From positions 1 through 64,000 of IMG/VR virus record IMGVR_UViG_3300030012_002034: a DNA stretch of 64,000 nt; one strand, given 5' to 3'. The notes under the pieces are model-generated. The model did not search any database and had not been told where the DNA came from. It was given only the letters and a program-made list of their open reading frames with translations. This DNA is from a virus. Below are positions 21,101-29,688 of this stretch, one piece after another. The position numbers were made by a program, and so were the translations under genes. Every line of letters starts with the position of its first letter. The stretch's first letter is position 1.

Positions 21101-21761
21101 CATTTTCAAAAAGTTTTTGTAATGGTTCTTTTATTTGTTGACCATTCTTAGTAGTAATTATAAATCTACCATCTTTACTAAACTTTACTGTCTGCGCTTC
21201 TATACCTGCAGCCTTAGCAATCTTTCTTGCTTCTACACTTGCATTAACATATGATGTATAATTAGGAGATCTAAATGTCATTGCCTCTTCAGCTGATGCA
21301 TTTTTAAATTCATCTCTTAGATACTCCATTTCTCTTATACCTGTATTCCACCAAAGTTTTCTTTCTTCTTCACTACCAGAATTCTTTAAATTCTTAGCGG
21401 CATTATATTGATTATTCCAATTTTTAGTATAAGCCATATCCTTCATCAAAGACTTATCTTGATAGAAAGGAGTAAATACTTGTACTGCTTGATCAACATT
21501 TTGTTGTAAGCTAAGATCTAGCCCAGCAACTCTTTGCAGATTAAAACCAATATTTTTAACTAGCTCTTCTTTCTTTTTGATGTTATCATCTCTTGTTAAA
21601 TCAGCATAAAAATATTGACCATAGACTTTATTTAACTGCTTCCAGTTACTATCATACTGATTCTGTTTTGTTTTTAAAACAGTATCATAGAAATTTAAGT
21701 CCGGAGTAAACGGTTGATACTGCGGAATAAAGTCTGTCACACCTTGTAAATACGTTGCCAT
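18192..21761 (-). CDS. crAss-like cargo protein, 1189 aa
   Basis: The N-terminus (GVTDFIPQYQPFTPDLNFY, then a tyrosine- and lysine-rich helix) resembles a protein repeatedly found beside the virion polymerase of crAss-like and marine podoviruses; I recall this as a family but could not search it. The first 550 residues are mainly charged helices with Gln/Lys/Arg-rich coiled coil. The C-terminal half is more globular, with Gly, Thr and aromatic residues (GAKGTFDHAL, SYSYLGLGNPDEFDG). No catalytic motif, signal peptide or clear membrane segment was seen. It lies between two other giant proteins with only short gaps, consistent with one cargo operon. An ejection or tail-lumen role is inferred from position. 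Start choice: ATG at 21761 is the first in frame after an AT-rich leader. Confidence 0.7.
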   Translation of the reverse strand: MATYLQGVTDFIPQYQPFTPDLNFYDTVLKTKQNQYDSNWKQLNKVYGQYFYADLTRDDNIKKKEELVKNIGFNLQRVAGLDLSLQQNVDQAVQVFTPFYQDKSLMKDMAYTKNWNNQYNAAKNLKNSGSEEERKLWWNTGIREMEYLRDEFKNASAEEAMTFRSPNYTSYVNASVEARKIAKAAGIEAQTVKFSKDGRFIITTKNGQQIKEPLQKLFENELGKDPRIQAVYKTQSYVNRKDYAFGNAAQFGGDKNAAEMKYLENNYKILQNQNKKYYLGLKDRDQKYNDKIAALEEKMKSKKGSPQELMMLEDLKMNRDINSQSLQRIEKEYEQFKNGSSTATTSSGFENPYGDVDALRRKVDGGVAQMLMRKDLDEAAQIQSMRGYSQTIKTNPYALQAEKFRNALALQSRKFSNQRAMYEQKRRDKLSDDRIKYNKEARKEAIANKKLENKALLDSGLYENDIVEKKFRVVNGVKVYEDDPRLVTMAQQATEEKRKTDPNAIVTPQDVYNDLPAATEQIEMVVNKDEFGMPALREKEEFKGASSETTSMDGTTDDSIDAVEIKQAAESVRAQQAKGINSIILPKEQKTMDFLEFIKTESPEDYKYLTDGRDFKQTFADLKKDKYVKSNSKAVLNLYERIDNYAKQNKDLKNNIGGYINNTDLASMISLKEKADISAHQDNIQTVKDWETSSRGTQDEFIKEMNAAGIPLNNLSMQAIGMGKKGEPMFNTSIAPLLLLEEKQQEVAQTIFPGAKVFDYGSRIIENFTGYKGLSGRDGISGFIGDALGVGKENPFNYVTQKWKEFSEKRSKGVPPIIMENLGVTSKGTGVHSDFSTAIDVGTGLGYGAEVTRQVQNDISQSVEPLSYSYLGLGNPDEFDGDMTEKQEAFNKIAPGVLNAYLAQQRTDNLSHTIKYSGVSHGSIGKEATILMLDPKWIDDNTGKTEDETKLFTPEVAAGLKTNGFSITGAKGTFDHALAVGSREDAIDIAIRNAGPEGKTFELPGDASYNIKYDKLTKSYTTELSMLVLTDQGYKVQTEPGTYNSGDWDQVYVQQEQYMKNLEETNNRVFNKLFPNKDKATWNNQQIETWEDMKETIITNRYSNQGPVKWADRVDVESGKRDPKDRLTDRESLLAGEELRSRGIGGFERNPSEQALYNLKTGPYSRMTPDVESLSMAEGLYAGELSKYL

Positions 21762-21800
21762 AGTTAATCTTTTCTTATGTTATAAATATATTAAAATTTT

Positions 21801-21830
21801 ATAAGTTTAATAAACATTATAAGTTTAATA
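21801..21830. repeat. 12-bp direct repeat in AT-rich intergenic gap
   Basis: The sequence ATAAGTTTAATA occurs at 21801-21812 and again at 21819-21830, with starts 18 bases apart. The second copy covers the stop codon of the 916-residue gene. It lies in the only gap of appreciable length (63 bases) within the downstream cargo group. It may be a leader or promoter element for the 1189-residue gene, or low-complexity AT DNA. Confidence 0.4.
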
Positions 21831-24575
21831 GTACCATCCTCCTCTTTGCATTTGAGCAACAGGTGGCATCATTTGTCCACCTTGTTCTGCTACTGGTTGT
21901 GGTGGAGGCGGTATTAAATCTTCTTCTCTAATTCCATTTGCTTGCATATAAGGTCTTGCTACCATAGGTATACCTTGAGGAAAACCTTTTGATGATTCTT
22001 GAGCTAAAGCTAAAGCGCCTAGTTTCATGTTATAGTTTTCAATCATTAATTCAGCTGTTCTTCTAGTAATCTTATCTGAATTAGGATCTTCTAATAATGA
22101 TCTGTATTTATTAATATCATATTGTTTAGATAACTCAGCAGGAGTATAAGCAGGTTTTCTACGGCTACCTTTTTTCTTCTTACCTGATTTACCAAACATC
22201 TCTAACACATTAGGATCAGATATTTTCATACCTCCTGTTTTATAATCACTGTATATAAAACTATCATCTGGAAGATTTAATGGTACTCCGCCTTGAGCAT
22301 GTCTAGGGCCTACTATAGTATTATGTTCAGGAAACCCATCACCATTAATATCTCCAAATACTGTTTCTCCACCTTCTGCTTCTAAGTTAGCTTGATCTCT
22401 TGGAATAGCACCTATAGTTCTAGTAGTCTGACTAGAAGAAGGAATGCCTCCAACTTCATAAGCATCTGAATATCCAGGAGGTAATATTTGATTCATGTTA
22501 CTTGTACCAAAAGGCATCTTATGTGCTCCACCATGTTCATAGATTGCACCACCTTGTTGGACATTAAAAAATTGAGAATAAATATTAGGGTTAATACCCG
22601 CTCCTCTATCATTATAAGTATTTCTCATTTTACCTGCTAGTATTTGTCTAGCAGTCTTAGATGCTTCTTCAGATGTCATTCCAGGAAGCCTACCAATTTT
22701 ATTGTATACTTCTGCAAAGTCAGCTTCATAAGTTGGATCAGGTTTTTTAGGTGAAGGAGTAAACTCAAATTTACCACCTACACTTGGATCAAAACTATAA
22801 TCAGGATACATTTGATTCAGTGCATCTGCCTTATATCTATTAGTTAAAGCATTAGCATATTGATCTCTAAGAGCAGTTCTCATTGCTCTTTTAGTATTAT
22901 CAAACTGCTGATTAGCTATAGTAGTTGCATCATATAAACCTTGTTTAATCTTTTGATTAGCAAGAGCTTCTTTATTTCTTATATCAACATTTGCGGCAGC
23001 TTCTTGATTTTGGAAACCAACATTTTGTCTGTTATATTGATCAAGTAAATTTGCTGCATTACCTGCTGCCTTACTTTGAATACCAGATAGTCTAGCTGTT
23101 CCTTGTGGTCCCGCAAATGAAGCTGCTGCTTGAGATGCAATATTAGCTTGTTCTGCGTTAGCTGCTAAAGCTGCTGTAGGATCTACTCTTGCCATACTAA
23201 CTTCTTCAAAGTCAACAGGTGCTGCGTATGGTAAATATTTTTTAACTCCAGCTAAATCACTAGCTATACCAGTAGTCTTAATTGTATCTTGTAAATAAAA
23301 CGGTGCGGGAGCTTTAGGTTGTGCCATAGGTTGTTCTCCTTGACAAACACATTCTTCTTCACCAGTCTGAGGATTCTTTTGTTTAACTGCAGTTGAACCA
23401 TCAGCACAAGGTTGACATTCTTTTACTTCCTCTTTAGCTTCTGCACAAGGTAAACAGTTATTATCTTTATCTCTTTGAGGTGTTGTTCCATCAGGACATT
23501 TAGGACACTCTGAGTAAACAGGTTTAAGATCTAATGTTAAATTAGCTTGTCTTACACCAAACTTGTTTTCTACTTTACTTGTTATACCTTCTCCTGATTC
23601 TCTTTTACCTCTAAGATCTGCAAAAGGCAAACCTGTTAATTCTTCTACTCTTGTTTCAAGAGCTTTAAGTTTATTATAATATTCAGGAGAAGCTTTTTTA
23701 ACTTCTTCTACAGGAATCTGTCCTTTGTATCCTGGATTTTTTTTAGGATCTTTCCAACCTCTTTCTCTAAAACTTTTTGCTTCTGTTTCTCCTCTTCTTT
23801 TAAACTTATAATCAAGCATAAAATTTTGGAGTTCTTCATACTCTTTTTTAAGTTTTAATAGTTCATCATACTCAGATCTTCTCATTTTTTTAGTGACAGG
23901 TTTAGCACCATAATCACCAAAGTATGTTGACTCATCTCCTGTATCTGCAGCAGCTGGATTAACATATCCTGTATATCCTGCAGTTACTTCTACATATTCA
24001 TCAGGATTGTATGTCCCTGTAGATTTAACTTCTCCCTTATCTTGATATTTAGGAACAGTTCCTCCTTTTTGAATAAGTGTGAGATCTTTTGCACCCATCT
24101 TCTGTTCCTCAAATAAACCAGAATTAGGATTGAACCCTCCTCTAAAATCTTGAGTTTGACTAGCATAAAGTTCTTCTGGAGCAGTCATGTTTTCCATAAG
24201 CTCTCTTTCTTGCTTTGCAGCATTCATTCTATCAAAGAAACCTGCTACTCCTCTACCTACTGTATTTGCTTGATTTAAGAAAGATTCTGCATCAAAATTA
24301 AACATGTCCTTTCTCTTAAAGTCTTGAGTAAAAGTTCCTTCTTCTCTTTCATCAGCAAGAGTTGGGATTATCTTAGGAGGCAAAGTTTTCATTTTTGGTA
24401 ATTGTTTATCTATTGGAGAATTAACTCCACCAGCTACTCCACCGCCATCAAATATAAATTTTTGTAATCCTGCATAGTTTACCTTATTAGGTAATGAATA
24501 GTCAGTAGAAGGATATTTTTTTATCCTTACTTTACGTTTGTTACTTGGTAATCTTTTTATTCTAACTCTAGGCAT
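21825..24575 (-). CDS. Cargo-like virion protein (916 aa) with basic N-terminus, cysteine knuckles and a DxNGDG loop
   Basis: The protein opens with a basic leader (MPRVRIKRLPSNKRKVRIKK) that ends in LQKFIFDGGG. The same pattern starts the neighbouring 1679-residue protein. Residues about 355-415 hold two related cysteine knuckles (CPKCPDGTTP and CQPCADGSTA) followed by CVCQG, possibly zinc binding. An Ala/Asn/Gln-rich helical region follows. Near residues 735-800 is a module with GGETVFGDINGDGFPEH and GGVPLNLPDDSFIYSD, which I remember from crAss-like phage proteins; its DINGDG is a calcium-loop-like pattern. Gly-Gly motifs recur (IQKGG, VQQGG, EQGGQ, MQRGGWYY at the end), with PKYQDKG near 180. 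No enzyme was recognised. Position among the cargo genes suggests a packaged virion protein. Confidence 0.65.
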   Translation of the reverse strand: MPRVRIKRLPSNKRKVRIKKYPSTDYSLPNKVNYAGLQKFIFDGGGVAGGVNSPIDKQLPKMKTLPPKIIPTLADEREEGTFTQDFKRKDMFNFDAESFLNQANTVGRGVAGFFDRMNAAKQERELMENMTAPEELYASQTQDFRGGFNPNSGLFEEQKMGAKDLTLIQKGGTVPKYQDKGEVKSTGTYNPDEYVEVTAGYTGYVNPAAADTGDESTYFGDYGAKPVTKKMRRSEYDELLKLKKEYEELQNFMLDYKFKRRGETEAKSFRERGWKDPKKNPGYKGQIPVEEVKKASPEYYNKLKALETRVEELTGLPFADLRGKRESGEGITSKVENKFGVRQANLTLDLKPVYSECPKCPDGTTPQRDKDNNCLPCAEAKEEVKECQPCADGSTAVKQKNPQTGEEECVCQGEQPMAQPKAPAPFYLQDTIKTTGIASDLAGVKKYLPYAAPVDFEEVSMARVDPTAALAANAEQANIASQAAASFAGPQGTARLSGIQSKAAGNAANLLDQYNRQNVGFQNQEAAANVDIRNKEALANQKIKQGLYDATTIANQQFDNTKRAMRTALRDQYANALTNRYKADALNQMYPDYSFDPSVGGKFEFTPSPKKPDPTYEADFAEVYNKIGRLPGMTSEEASKTARQILAGKMRNTYNDRGAGINPNIYSQFFNVQQGGAIYEHGGAHKMPFGTSNMNQILPPGYSDAYEVGGIPSSSQTTRTIGAIPRDQANLEAEGGETVFGDINGDGFPEHNTIVGPRHAQGGVPLNLPDDSFIYSDYKTGGMKISDPNVLEMFGKSGKKKKGSRRKPAYTPAELSKQYDINKYRSLLEDPNSDKITRRTAELMIENYNMKLGALALAQESSKGFPQGIPMVARPYMQANGIREEDLIPPPPQPVAEQGGQMMPPVAQMQRGGWYY

Positions 24576-24585
24576 AATTATAATT

Positions 24586-27500
24586 TTATATATATTCTAC
24601 TACTCCTCCACCCATTACAAACATTCTTATTTCTTCTTCGGTCATTTCAACTTCATCATCAATCATTGGACCTCCATAAGCCATTGATCCAGGAGTACCC
24701 ATAGCTTGAATAAAAGGATTTCCTTCTCCCTCATATATTCCTGTATTATCATCCGTACCCATTGGTCCAACTATTTGATTTTGAAGCATGTTTGCATTAA
24801 AAGGTCTTTCAGGATTTCTATTTTGTAATGTAGGCATACCTGTTCCTGTTGGATTAAATGTTGTAGCATCGCTACCATCCATTAAAACTCTTTGACCACG
24901 ACCTTGTCCCTTTACATTTACAGGAGTTGTAATTCTACCAGGAGAAAAAGCATTATATGATTTACCTGTAGCTGCTGATCCAAAATTTCCTGTTTTACCA
25001 AACTTCATTTTTTGATCAATATCTGCCATAGCAGCATTTCTTTCATCCTCTTGTTCTTTTGCAAATCTAGCTTCATCCTCTTGAAAGTTCATTTCTTCTT
25101 CCTCTCTAAACATTTGTTCCATCTCTGCATCTGTTATAACATCATCTTGAACATTATCAATTGCATTTTGATAATCCAGTTCTTCTTGTCTAGCTATTTC
25201 AGCTTCTTCTGCTTTTTGTTCTCGATATGAAAGCATACCATCTCCTACACCTTTTTTCATAGCTCTTCTTCTATTTCTTTCATATTTATTTTCTGCTCTT
25301 CTCTCTTTTCTGTTAAGTAAGTTATCAGTTTTTCTTTCAGCTCTAGAACGTGTATCTTGTTCTTCTGATGATACTCTATTTCCATCATCATCTACACCAT
25401 ACAACTTAGGAGCACCTGTTCCATATGTAGCAGTCCATCTTTTTGGTCTACCAAATATTCCAGATTTAGTTACATCAATCTTCTGAAGATTAGCTCCCGG
25501 AGGAACCATTCCCATAAATGGAGAACCTGATCTTTTATTATAGATAGGTTGTGCATAAGAACCTGCATAACTAAATGCTGGGTTAGCTGACATAAAGTTT
25601 CCAAATAGGTTACGCCCTCTTCCCATACTAGGATATCTCATACCTCTCATAGAATTCTGATAATTCTGCATTAGTTGTTGTTGCAGCATTTTCATTTGTT
25701 CAGGAGATATTCTTGAATTTGGATTTGGATTAGCTAAATTTGTATTGTTAGAACTAATACGTTGTTGTTCTTTAGCTCTTTGGTCTTGAACTTCTTGAGT
25801 AGGACTCATCATACCTAATGCAGGATCTAATCTAGGATCACCAGCTTGTTGTTGAGTATAATCTACTACTGGTCTTTTAGCATTAGGACCCACATCTGCA
25901 CCACTTACAGTAAACTGAGTAGCGCCAGCTTTTTGATATTCATCTAGTTCACCACCATACTTTTGTTGCATAATTTTTTGTTGAACTGACAAAGGTAATG
26001 CTTTAAAACCAGGATTATCATATGAACCTCCTTCTTTAAATACACCTCTACCTTTTAAGATATCAGCTCTAGTAACTTTACCATCACCTGTTAAATCAGG
26101 AAAGCCTCCTTTTTTGTATATCTCATCAGGATTTAAATCATATGTATCTATCATATATTCAAGTCCTTCATCACCACCAACTCTTTGATAGTATTCCCCT
26201 TTAGTTTCACCTTTAAAAGGTTTTCCTAAACTTTGATTATCATATAAGACTTCTTCTCTTGTATCACCAGGATTTCTTTCATCACCTGTACGTATATTAT
26301 TCATCATCCAATTTTGAAGAGTTTGATCATAAGAGTCTACAGGTTTTCTTGCAGATAAAGGTGACATATACACAGTTGGAATATCATAACTTTCTGAAGA
26401 CCCATCAGAATAGTTAATTAACGTCTTAGCTCCAAATCTATCTCCAGCTTTAAAAGCTGCTTCTGGATTATTTGGATCAGCATAAACTACGTTTAAGTTA
26501 TTATAATCCTCTTCATTATATAACTTCGGTCCTTGTCCTAAATAATTTGTTTCTTTTGTAACTGTTATTCCTCCAGGTTGATAAACATCTTCATCACCGC
26601 CATATACAAATTTATATAAGTCAGGATTAGATGAATCTGTAAAACCTCCTTGTTGAAATCCTGTATTCCATCCGGGATAGTTACTAATATAGTCTAATTC
26701 TTTTTGAGTATAATTTTTAGCTTTAAGTTCTTTTAGATATTCTTCTTTTGTCATTCCTTCATCTATTCTTTTTTGTATACTTCTTTTCCCCTTTCTTCCA
26801 TATTCCGCTACATCTTTCCACCCATCATGCCAAGACTTTATAGCATCTTCTTTTCCAGTAGGATTTACTGGACTATTTCCAACAGATTGAGCACCAGGTA
26901 ATTTCCAATCATCACCACTCCAAGTTTTAGTCATGTCTTCTTCAGAGAATGCTTCCATATATTCATCACCACCTCTACCAGTTCTTGCAAAGTAAGCTTG
27001 TAGAGTTTCTCCTATTACAGGATCATGGCCTGCATAATCAGAAGCCATTCTTCCTTGTTTTTCTATATCAGGAATACCATTTCTCATTTGAATTTCTTTT
27101 TCAGCTTTAGTAGTTGTATTTGCTTTATTGCTTTGAGTTATAAAAGGAACAGTATATTGATAAGGCATTCCCATACTAGATAACATCCCCTGCATCATCA
27201 TCATAGGATTTCCCATCATTCCCATAAGACCGCTGTATGCAGGATCTATTGTCATGCTATATTCTTTTGGATTACCGAAGATACCACTTTTTGTTACATT
27301 AATTTCTGAAACACCCGGCATCATCATACCACGTCTCATCATTTTTCTTATAGGTCTTGTAGCTCTTCTTAACATTCTACGTTGTTTACCTCCACCAAAT
27401 TGTGCACTAGGTACTTCTTCTTGCATGTTTGTCATATCAATTATTTCTTCTCCTATAGGAGGATTATACATTTGTTGTTGTTGTGCCATCATAGCATCAT

Positions 27501-29625
27501 ATTCAGCTTCTAGTCTTTTCTTTTCTTGATCTTTTGCTACATTAGTTTGAGCATAGTTTACAAGAACATTCTTTTGAGCTTCTCTAGTTCCTGTTTCATT
27601 ATTTACATTCCAAGGAGTTGCATTATTTATTTCTTGTCCACCAGCTTCAAAGTTTTTCATTCCTTGTTTAACATATTGTTTTTTAGAAATGACTCCTCCT
27701 CTTCGTGCCATAGTTTCCATAGGTAATGGAGAAGAAGATGGTGTTTGAGAATATCTCTCTAACCATTCTTTATTATATATATTTTCTCTTAATTGTTTTT
27801 CTCCTTCAGGTGAACTGTGTTCTTTCATAATATCCTTTATTCTATAATCAGGCATATCAGGATATAATTCTTTTAATTTTCCTTCTATATCAGTTCCTTC
27901 ATATGAAGCTGGTTTATCCTTCATTAATTCTTCTTCGGCTGGAGTAAGCTTTCTTTTTAAAAATTCTAGCTTAGGTCTTTCAGGAGCAATAATTGGAGAA
28001 AGATATTTATCAGCAGCATAGAAGCCTGCAGGTATCATACCATATTTACCTATACGCCATAATTTTCCACGGGTAGAGAGATCTTTAAAAGGTACACGCT
28101 TACTAGTTTTACCTGTAGAAGTACTTGTAGTTTTACCTGTAGTTGTTCCTACCGTTTCACCTGTCATTTGTTCAAGATAACTAAGATCTTCTATACCATC
28201 CTTTGCAACTTTACTTCCTTTTGGAACTCTACCACGTCTAAAAAAGTTTTTTATACCTTTAGGCATAAAAGGAAATATCATAGCTGTATTTAAAGCTGCC
28301 TTTGTAAGATTAAATTCTGAATCAGTATCTTTAAGTTTATCAGCAACTTGATTACCTAAATCATATAATCCTTCTGCACCAAAAGCTAAAGTTGATGGTC
28401 CAGCAGCCGGACCAACAGCAAAAGGAGTCATAGCAGTTATAGCAGCTAGCGTTTTAGTTTGATCTACAAAATCTCCTGAAGTTCCTCCTAAATAGTCAGG
28501 TAAGTCTTCTTGTTGATAACTAAAATCTCCTGTTGTAAGACCTCTTCCTAAAGCACTAAATGGATTCTTCTTCCATCTATATAATGCTTCTAATCCATCA
28601 TAACTAGCGCCAGGTCCAAAACCACGTCTGTTATTTGGATCTACTTCTGCTAAACCTTCTCTTACATACATACGGGACCAATCAGCTAGACCAATTTTAT
28701 CTGTATCTACTTTTCCATCTGGTGTATGGTACTTATCCCATAACATTTGTTTCCTTTCTAATTTTTGTCTTGCATCTCTAGCTTCAGTTCTATATTGTTT
28801 TCTATTCTTAAAAAAATTTGCTAACTGGTCAAGAGTTAAATTTTTATATTCAGGAAGTCTTTTATATTTTTCTAAAAATTCTTCTTGAGTCATATTAGGA
28901 TTATCCTTTAGTAGGCTTTTAGCTAAATCCGTAAACTGAGCTTCTCTTGCAGCTTGTTTATCTTCTTTAGTAAATTTTTCACTTCCAAAACCAGGTTTAC
29001 GGACATCAATAGTTACTTCCGGAATATTTATAACATCCCCTCCTTCTTGAGAATCAGGAATATCTTCTTCAACAGTTTCTTCTACTACTTCTTCTTCTTG
29101 ATTATCATCCATTGACTCAATCATCTCATCAACTTGATCATCCTCATTAACTCCTTCAGACATTGAAGAGTCTTGATTCATCTCATCAATTAGTAATTGT
29201 TCTTTAGCAGCAGCTGCTTCTTGCTGTTCTTGCTCAAGTCTTTTTCTTTCTGCAAGAGCTTCTTCTCTTTCTATTTCTGCCTGAGCTAAAGCTTTTTCAG
29301 AATCAGCTGAACTTCTTCCTTCAGTTATTCTTTTAATACTTAATTCAATAATAGTCTTAACTAAATTAGGATCCATACCCTGTTTAGTTAATGTTTCAAA
29401 TAACATTTGAGGATCAGCCTGGTCAATATCAAGAGAATCATATACATAATTATACAACTGTTCTTGTTCAGCAGGAGACATTCCTTGTTGTTGCGCACCT
29501 TGCTGAGGAGCCGCTTGTTGAGGAGCGCCACCTGCTTGTGCAAGAAATAAAAAGTTTTTTAAATTACTTCTATACTCTCCTTTGCCGTTTGGATCTTTAT
29601 ATATTCTTACTTTTCTCTTTGCCAT
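24586..29625 (-). CDS. Cargo-like virion protein (1679 aa), modular and repeat-bearing
   Basis: The N-terminus (MAKRKVRIYKDPNGKG, then LKNFLFLAQAGG) matches the leader of the 916-residue neighbour. A Gln-rich segment and a Glu-rich acidic coiled coil occupy roughly residues 35-190. An Ala/Gly-rich hydrophobic stretch occurs near 390-420. VTKSGIFGNPK near 775 is repeated as VTKSGIFGRPK near 1382. Residues about 1173-1194 contain DLTGDGKVTRADILKGRG, a dockerin/EF-hand-like calcium loop. Many short QxGG or xGGx motifs are spread along the chain. The last residues (EMTEEEIRMFVMGGGVVEYI) copy a module found twice in the 1494-residue protein. No catalytic residues were recognised; a packaged cargo role is inferred from neighbours and shared motifs. 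An AT-rich promoter-like motif precedes the start. Confidence 0.65.
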   Translation of the reverse strand: MAKRKVRIYKDPNGKGEYRSNLKNFLFLAQAGGAPQQAAPQQGAQQQGMSPAEQEQLYNYVYDSLDIDQADPQMLFETLTKQGMDPNLVKTIIELSIKRITEGRSSADSEKALAQAEIEREEALAERKRLEQEQQEAAAAKEQLLIDEMNQDSSMSEGVNEDDQVDEMIESMDDNQEEEVVEETVEEDIPDSQEGGDVINIPEVTIDVRKPGFGSEKFTKEDKQAAREAQFTDLAKSLLKDNPNMTQEEFLEKYKRLPEYKNLTLDQLANFFKNRKQYRTEARDARQKLERKQMLWDKYHTPDGKVDTDKIGLADWSRMYVREGLAEVDPNNRRGFGPGASYDGLEALYRWKKNPFSALGRGLTTGDFSYQQEDLPDYLGGTSGDFVDQTKTLAAITAMTPFAVGPAAGPSTLAFGAEGLYDLGNQVADKLKDTDSEFNLTKAALNTAMIFPFMPKGIKNFFRRGRVPKGSKVAKDGIEDLSYLEQMTGETVGTTTGKTTSTSTGKTSKRVPFKDLSTRGKLWRIGKYGMIPAGFYAADKYLSPIIAPERPKLEFLKRKLTPAEEELMKDKPASYEGTDIEGKLKELYPDMPDYRIKDIMKEHSSPEGEKQLRENIYNKEWLERYSQTPSSSPLPMETMARRGGVISKKQYVKQGMKNFEAGGQEINNATPWNVNNETGTREAQKNVLVNYAQTNVAKDQEKKRLEAEYDAMMAQQQQMYNPPIGEEIIDMTNMQEEVPSAQFGGGKQRRMLRRATRPIRKMMRRGMMMPGVSEINVTKSGIFGNPKEYSMTIDPAYSGLMGMMGNPMMMMQGMLSSMGMPYQYTVPFITQSNKANTTTKAEKEIQMRNGIPDIEKQGRMASDYAGHDPVIGETLQAYFARTGRGGDEYMEAFSEEDMTKTWSGDDWKLPGAQSVGNSPVNPTGKEDAIKSWHDGWKDVAEYGRKGKRSIQKRIDEGMTKEEYLKELKAKNYTQKELDYISNYPGWNTGFQQGGFTDSSNPDLYKFVYGGDEDVYQPGGITVTKETNYLGQGPKLYNEEDYNNLNVVYADPNNPEAAFKAGDRFGAKTLINYSDGSSESYDIPTVYMSPLSARKPVDSYDQTLQNWMMNNIRTGDERNPGDTREEVLYDNQSLGKPFKGETKGEYYQRVGGDEGLEYMIDTYDLNPDEIYKKGGFPDLTGDGKVTRADILKGRGVFKEGGSYDNPGFKALPLSVQQKIMQQKYGGELDEYQKAGATQFTVSGADVGPNAKRPVVDYTQQQAGDPRLDPALGMMSPTQEVQDQRAKEQQRISSNNTNLANPNPNSRISPEQMKMLQQQLMQNYQNSMRGMRYPSMGRGRNLFGNFMSANPAFSYAGSYAQPIYNKRSGSPFMGMVPPGANLQKIDVTKSGIFGRPKRWTATYGTGAPKLYGVDDDGNRVSSEEQDTRSRAERKTDNLLNRKERRAENKYERNRRRAMKKGVGDGMLSYREQKAEEAEIARQEELDYQNAIDNVQDDVITDAEMEQMFREEEEMNFQEDEARFAKEQEDERNAAMADIDQKMKFGKTGNFGSAATGKSYNAFSPGRITTPVNVKGQGRGQRVLMDGSDATTFNPTGTGMPTLQNRNPERPFNANMLQNQIVGPMGTDDNTGIYEGEGNPFIQAMGTPGSMAYGGPMIDDEVEMTEEEIRMFVMGGGVVEYI

Positions 29626-29642
29626 AATTTGGTATATATAAT

Positions 29643-29652
29643 ATTAATATAC
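29643..29652 (-). promoter_or_regulatory. Promoter-like motif GTATATTAAT upstream of the 1679-aa gene
   Basis: On the minus strand the gap reads TTAGTATATTAATATT, ending 17 bases before the start codon at 29625. The identical 10-mer GTATATTAAT occurs in two other minus-strand leaders, at 41688-41697 and 55110-55119. Recurrence in leaders suggests a transcription signal; the polymerase that reads it is unknown. In AT-rich DNA some chance matches are expected. Confidence 0.4.
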
Positions 29653-29666
29653 TAATTTTTAGTTTA

Positions 29667-29687
29667 ATGTTTAAACATATAATGTTT
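29667..29687. repeat. Overlapping inverted repeats ATGTTT / AAACAT / ATGTTT
   Basis: Three 6-base arms lie at 29667-29672, 29673-29678 and 29682-29687. The first two form a perfect 12-bp palindrome (ATGTTTAAACAT). The second and third form a 6-bp stem with a 3-base loop. The unit lies just after the stop codon at 29689, in the gap between two giant genes. It could be an operator, a weak 3' structure or RNA processing signal; the stem is AT-rich and weak. Confidence 0.4.
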
Positions 29688-29688
29688 A

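Noticed and set aside
25012-25230. Plus-strand frame rich in Phe, Leu and Ile resembling a membrane protein
   Set aside because: Mirror of an acidic Glu/Gln-rich region of the 1679-aa protein; the hydrophobicity is an artefact of antisense GAA/GAT codons.
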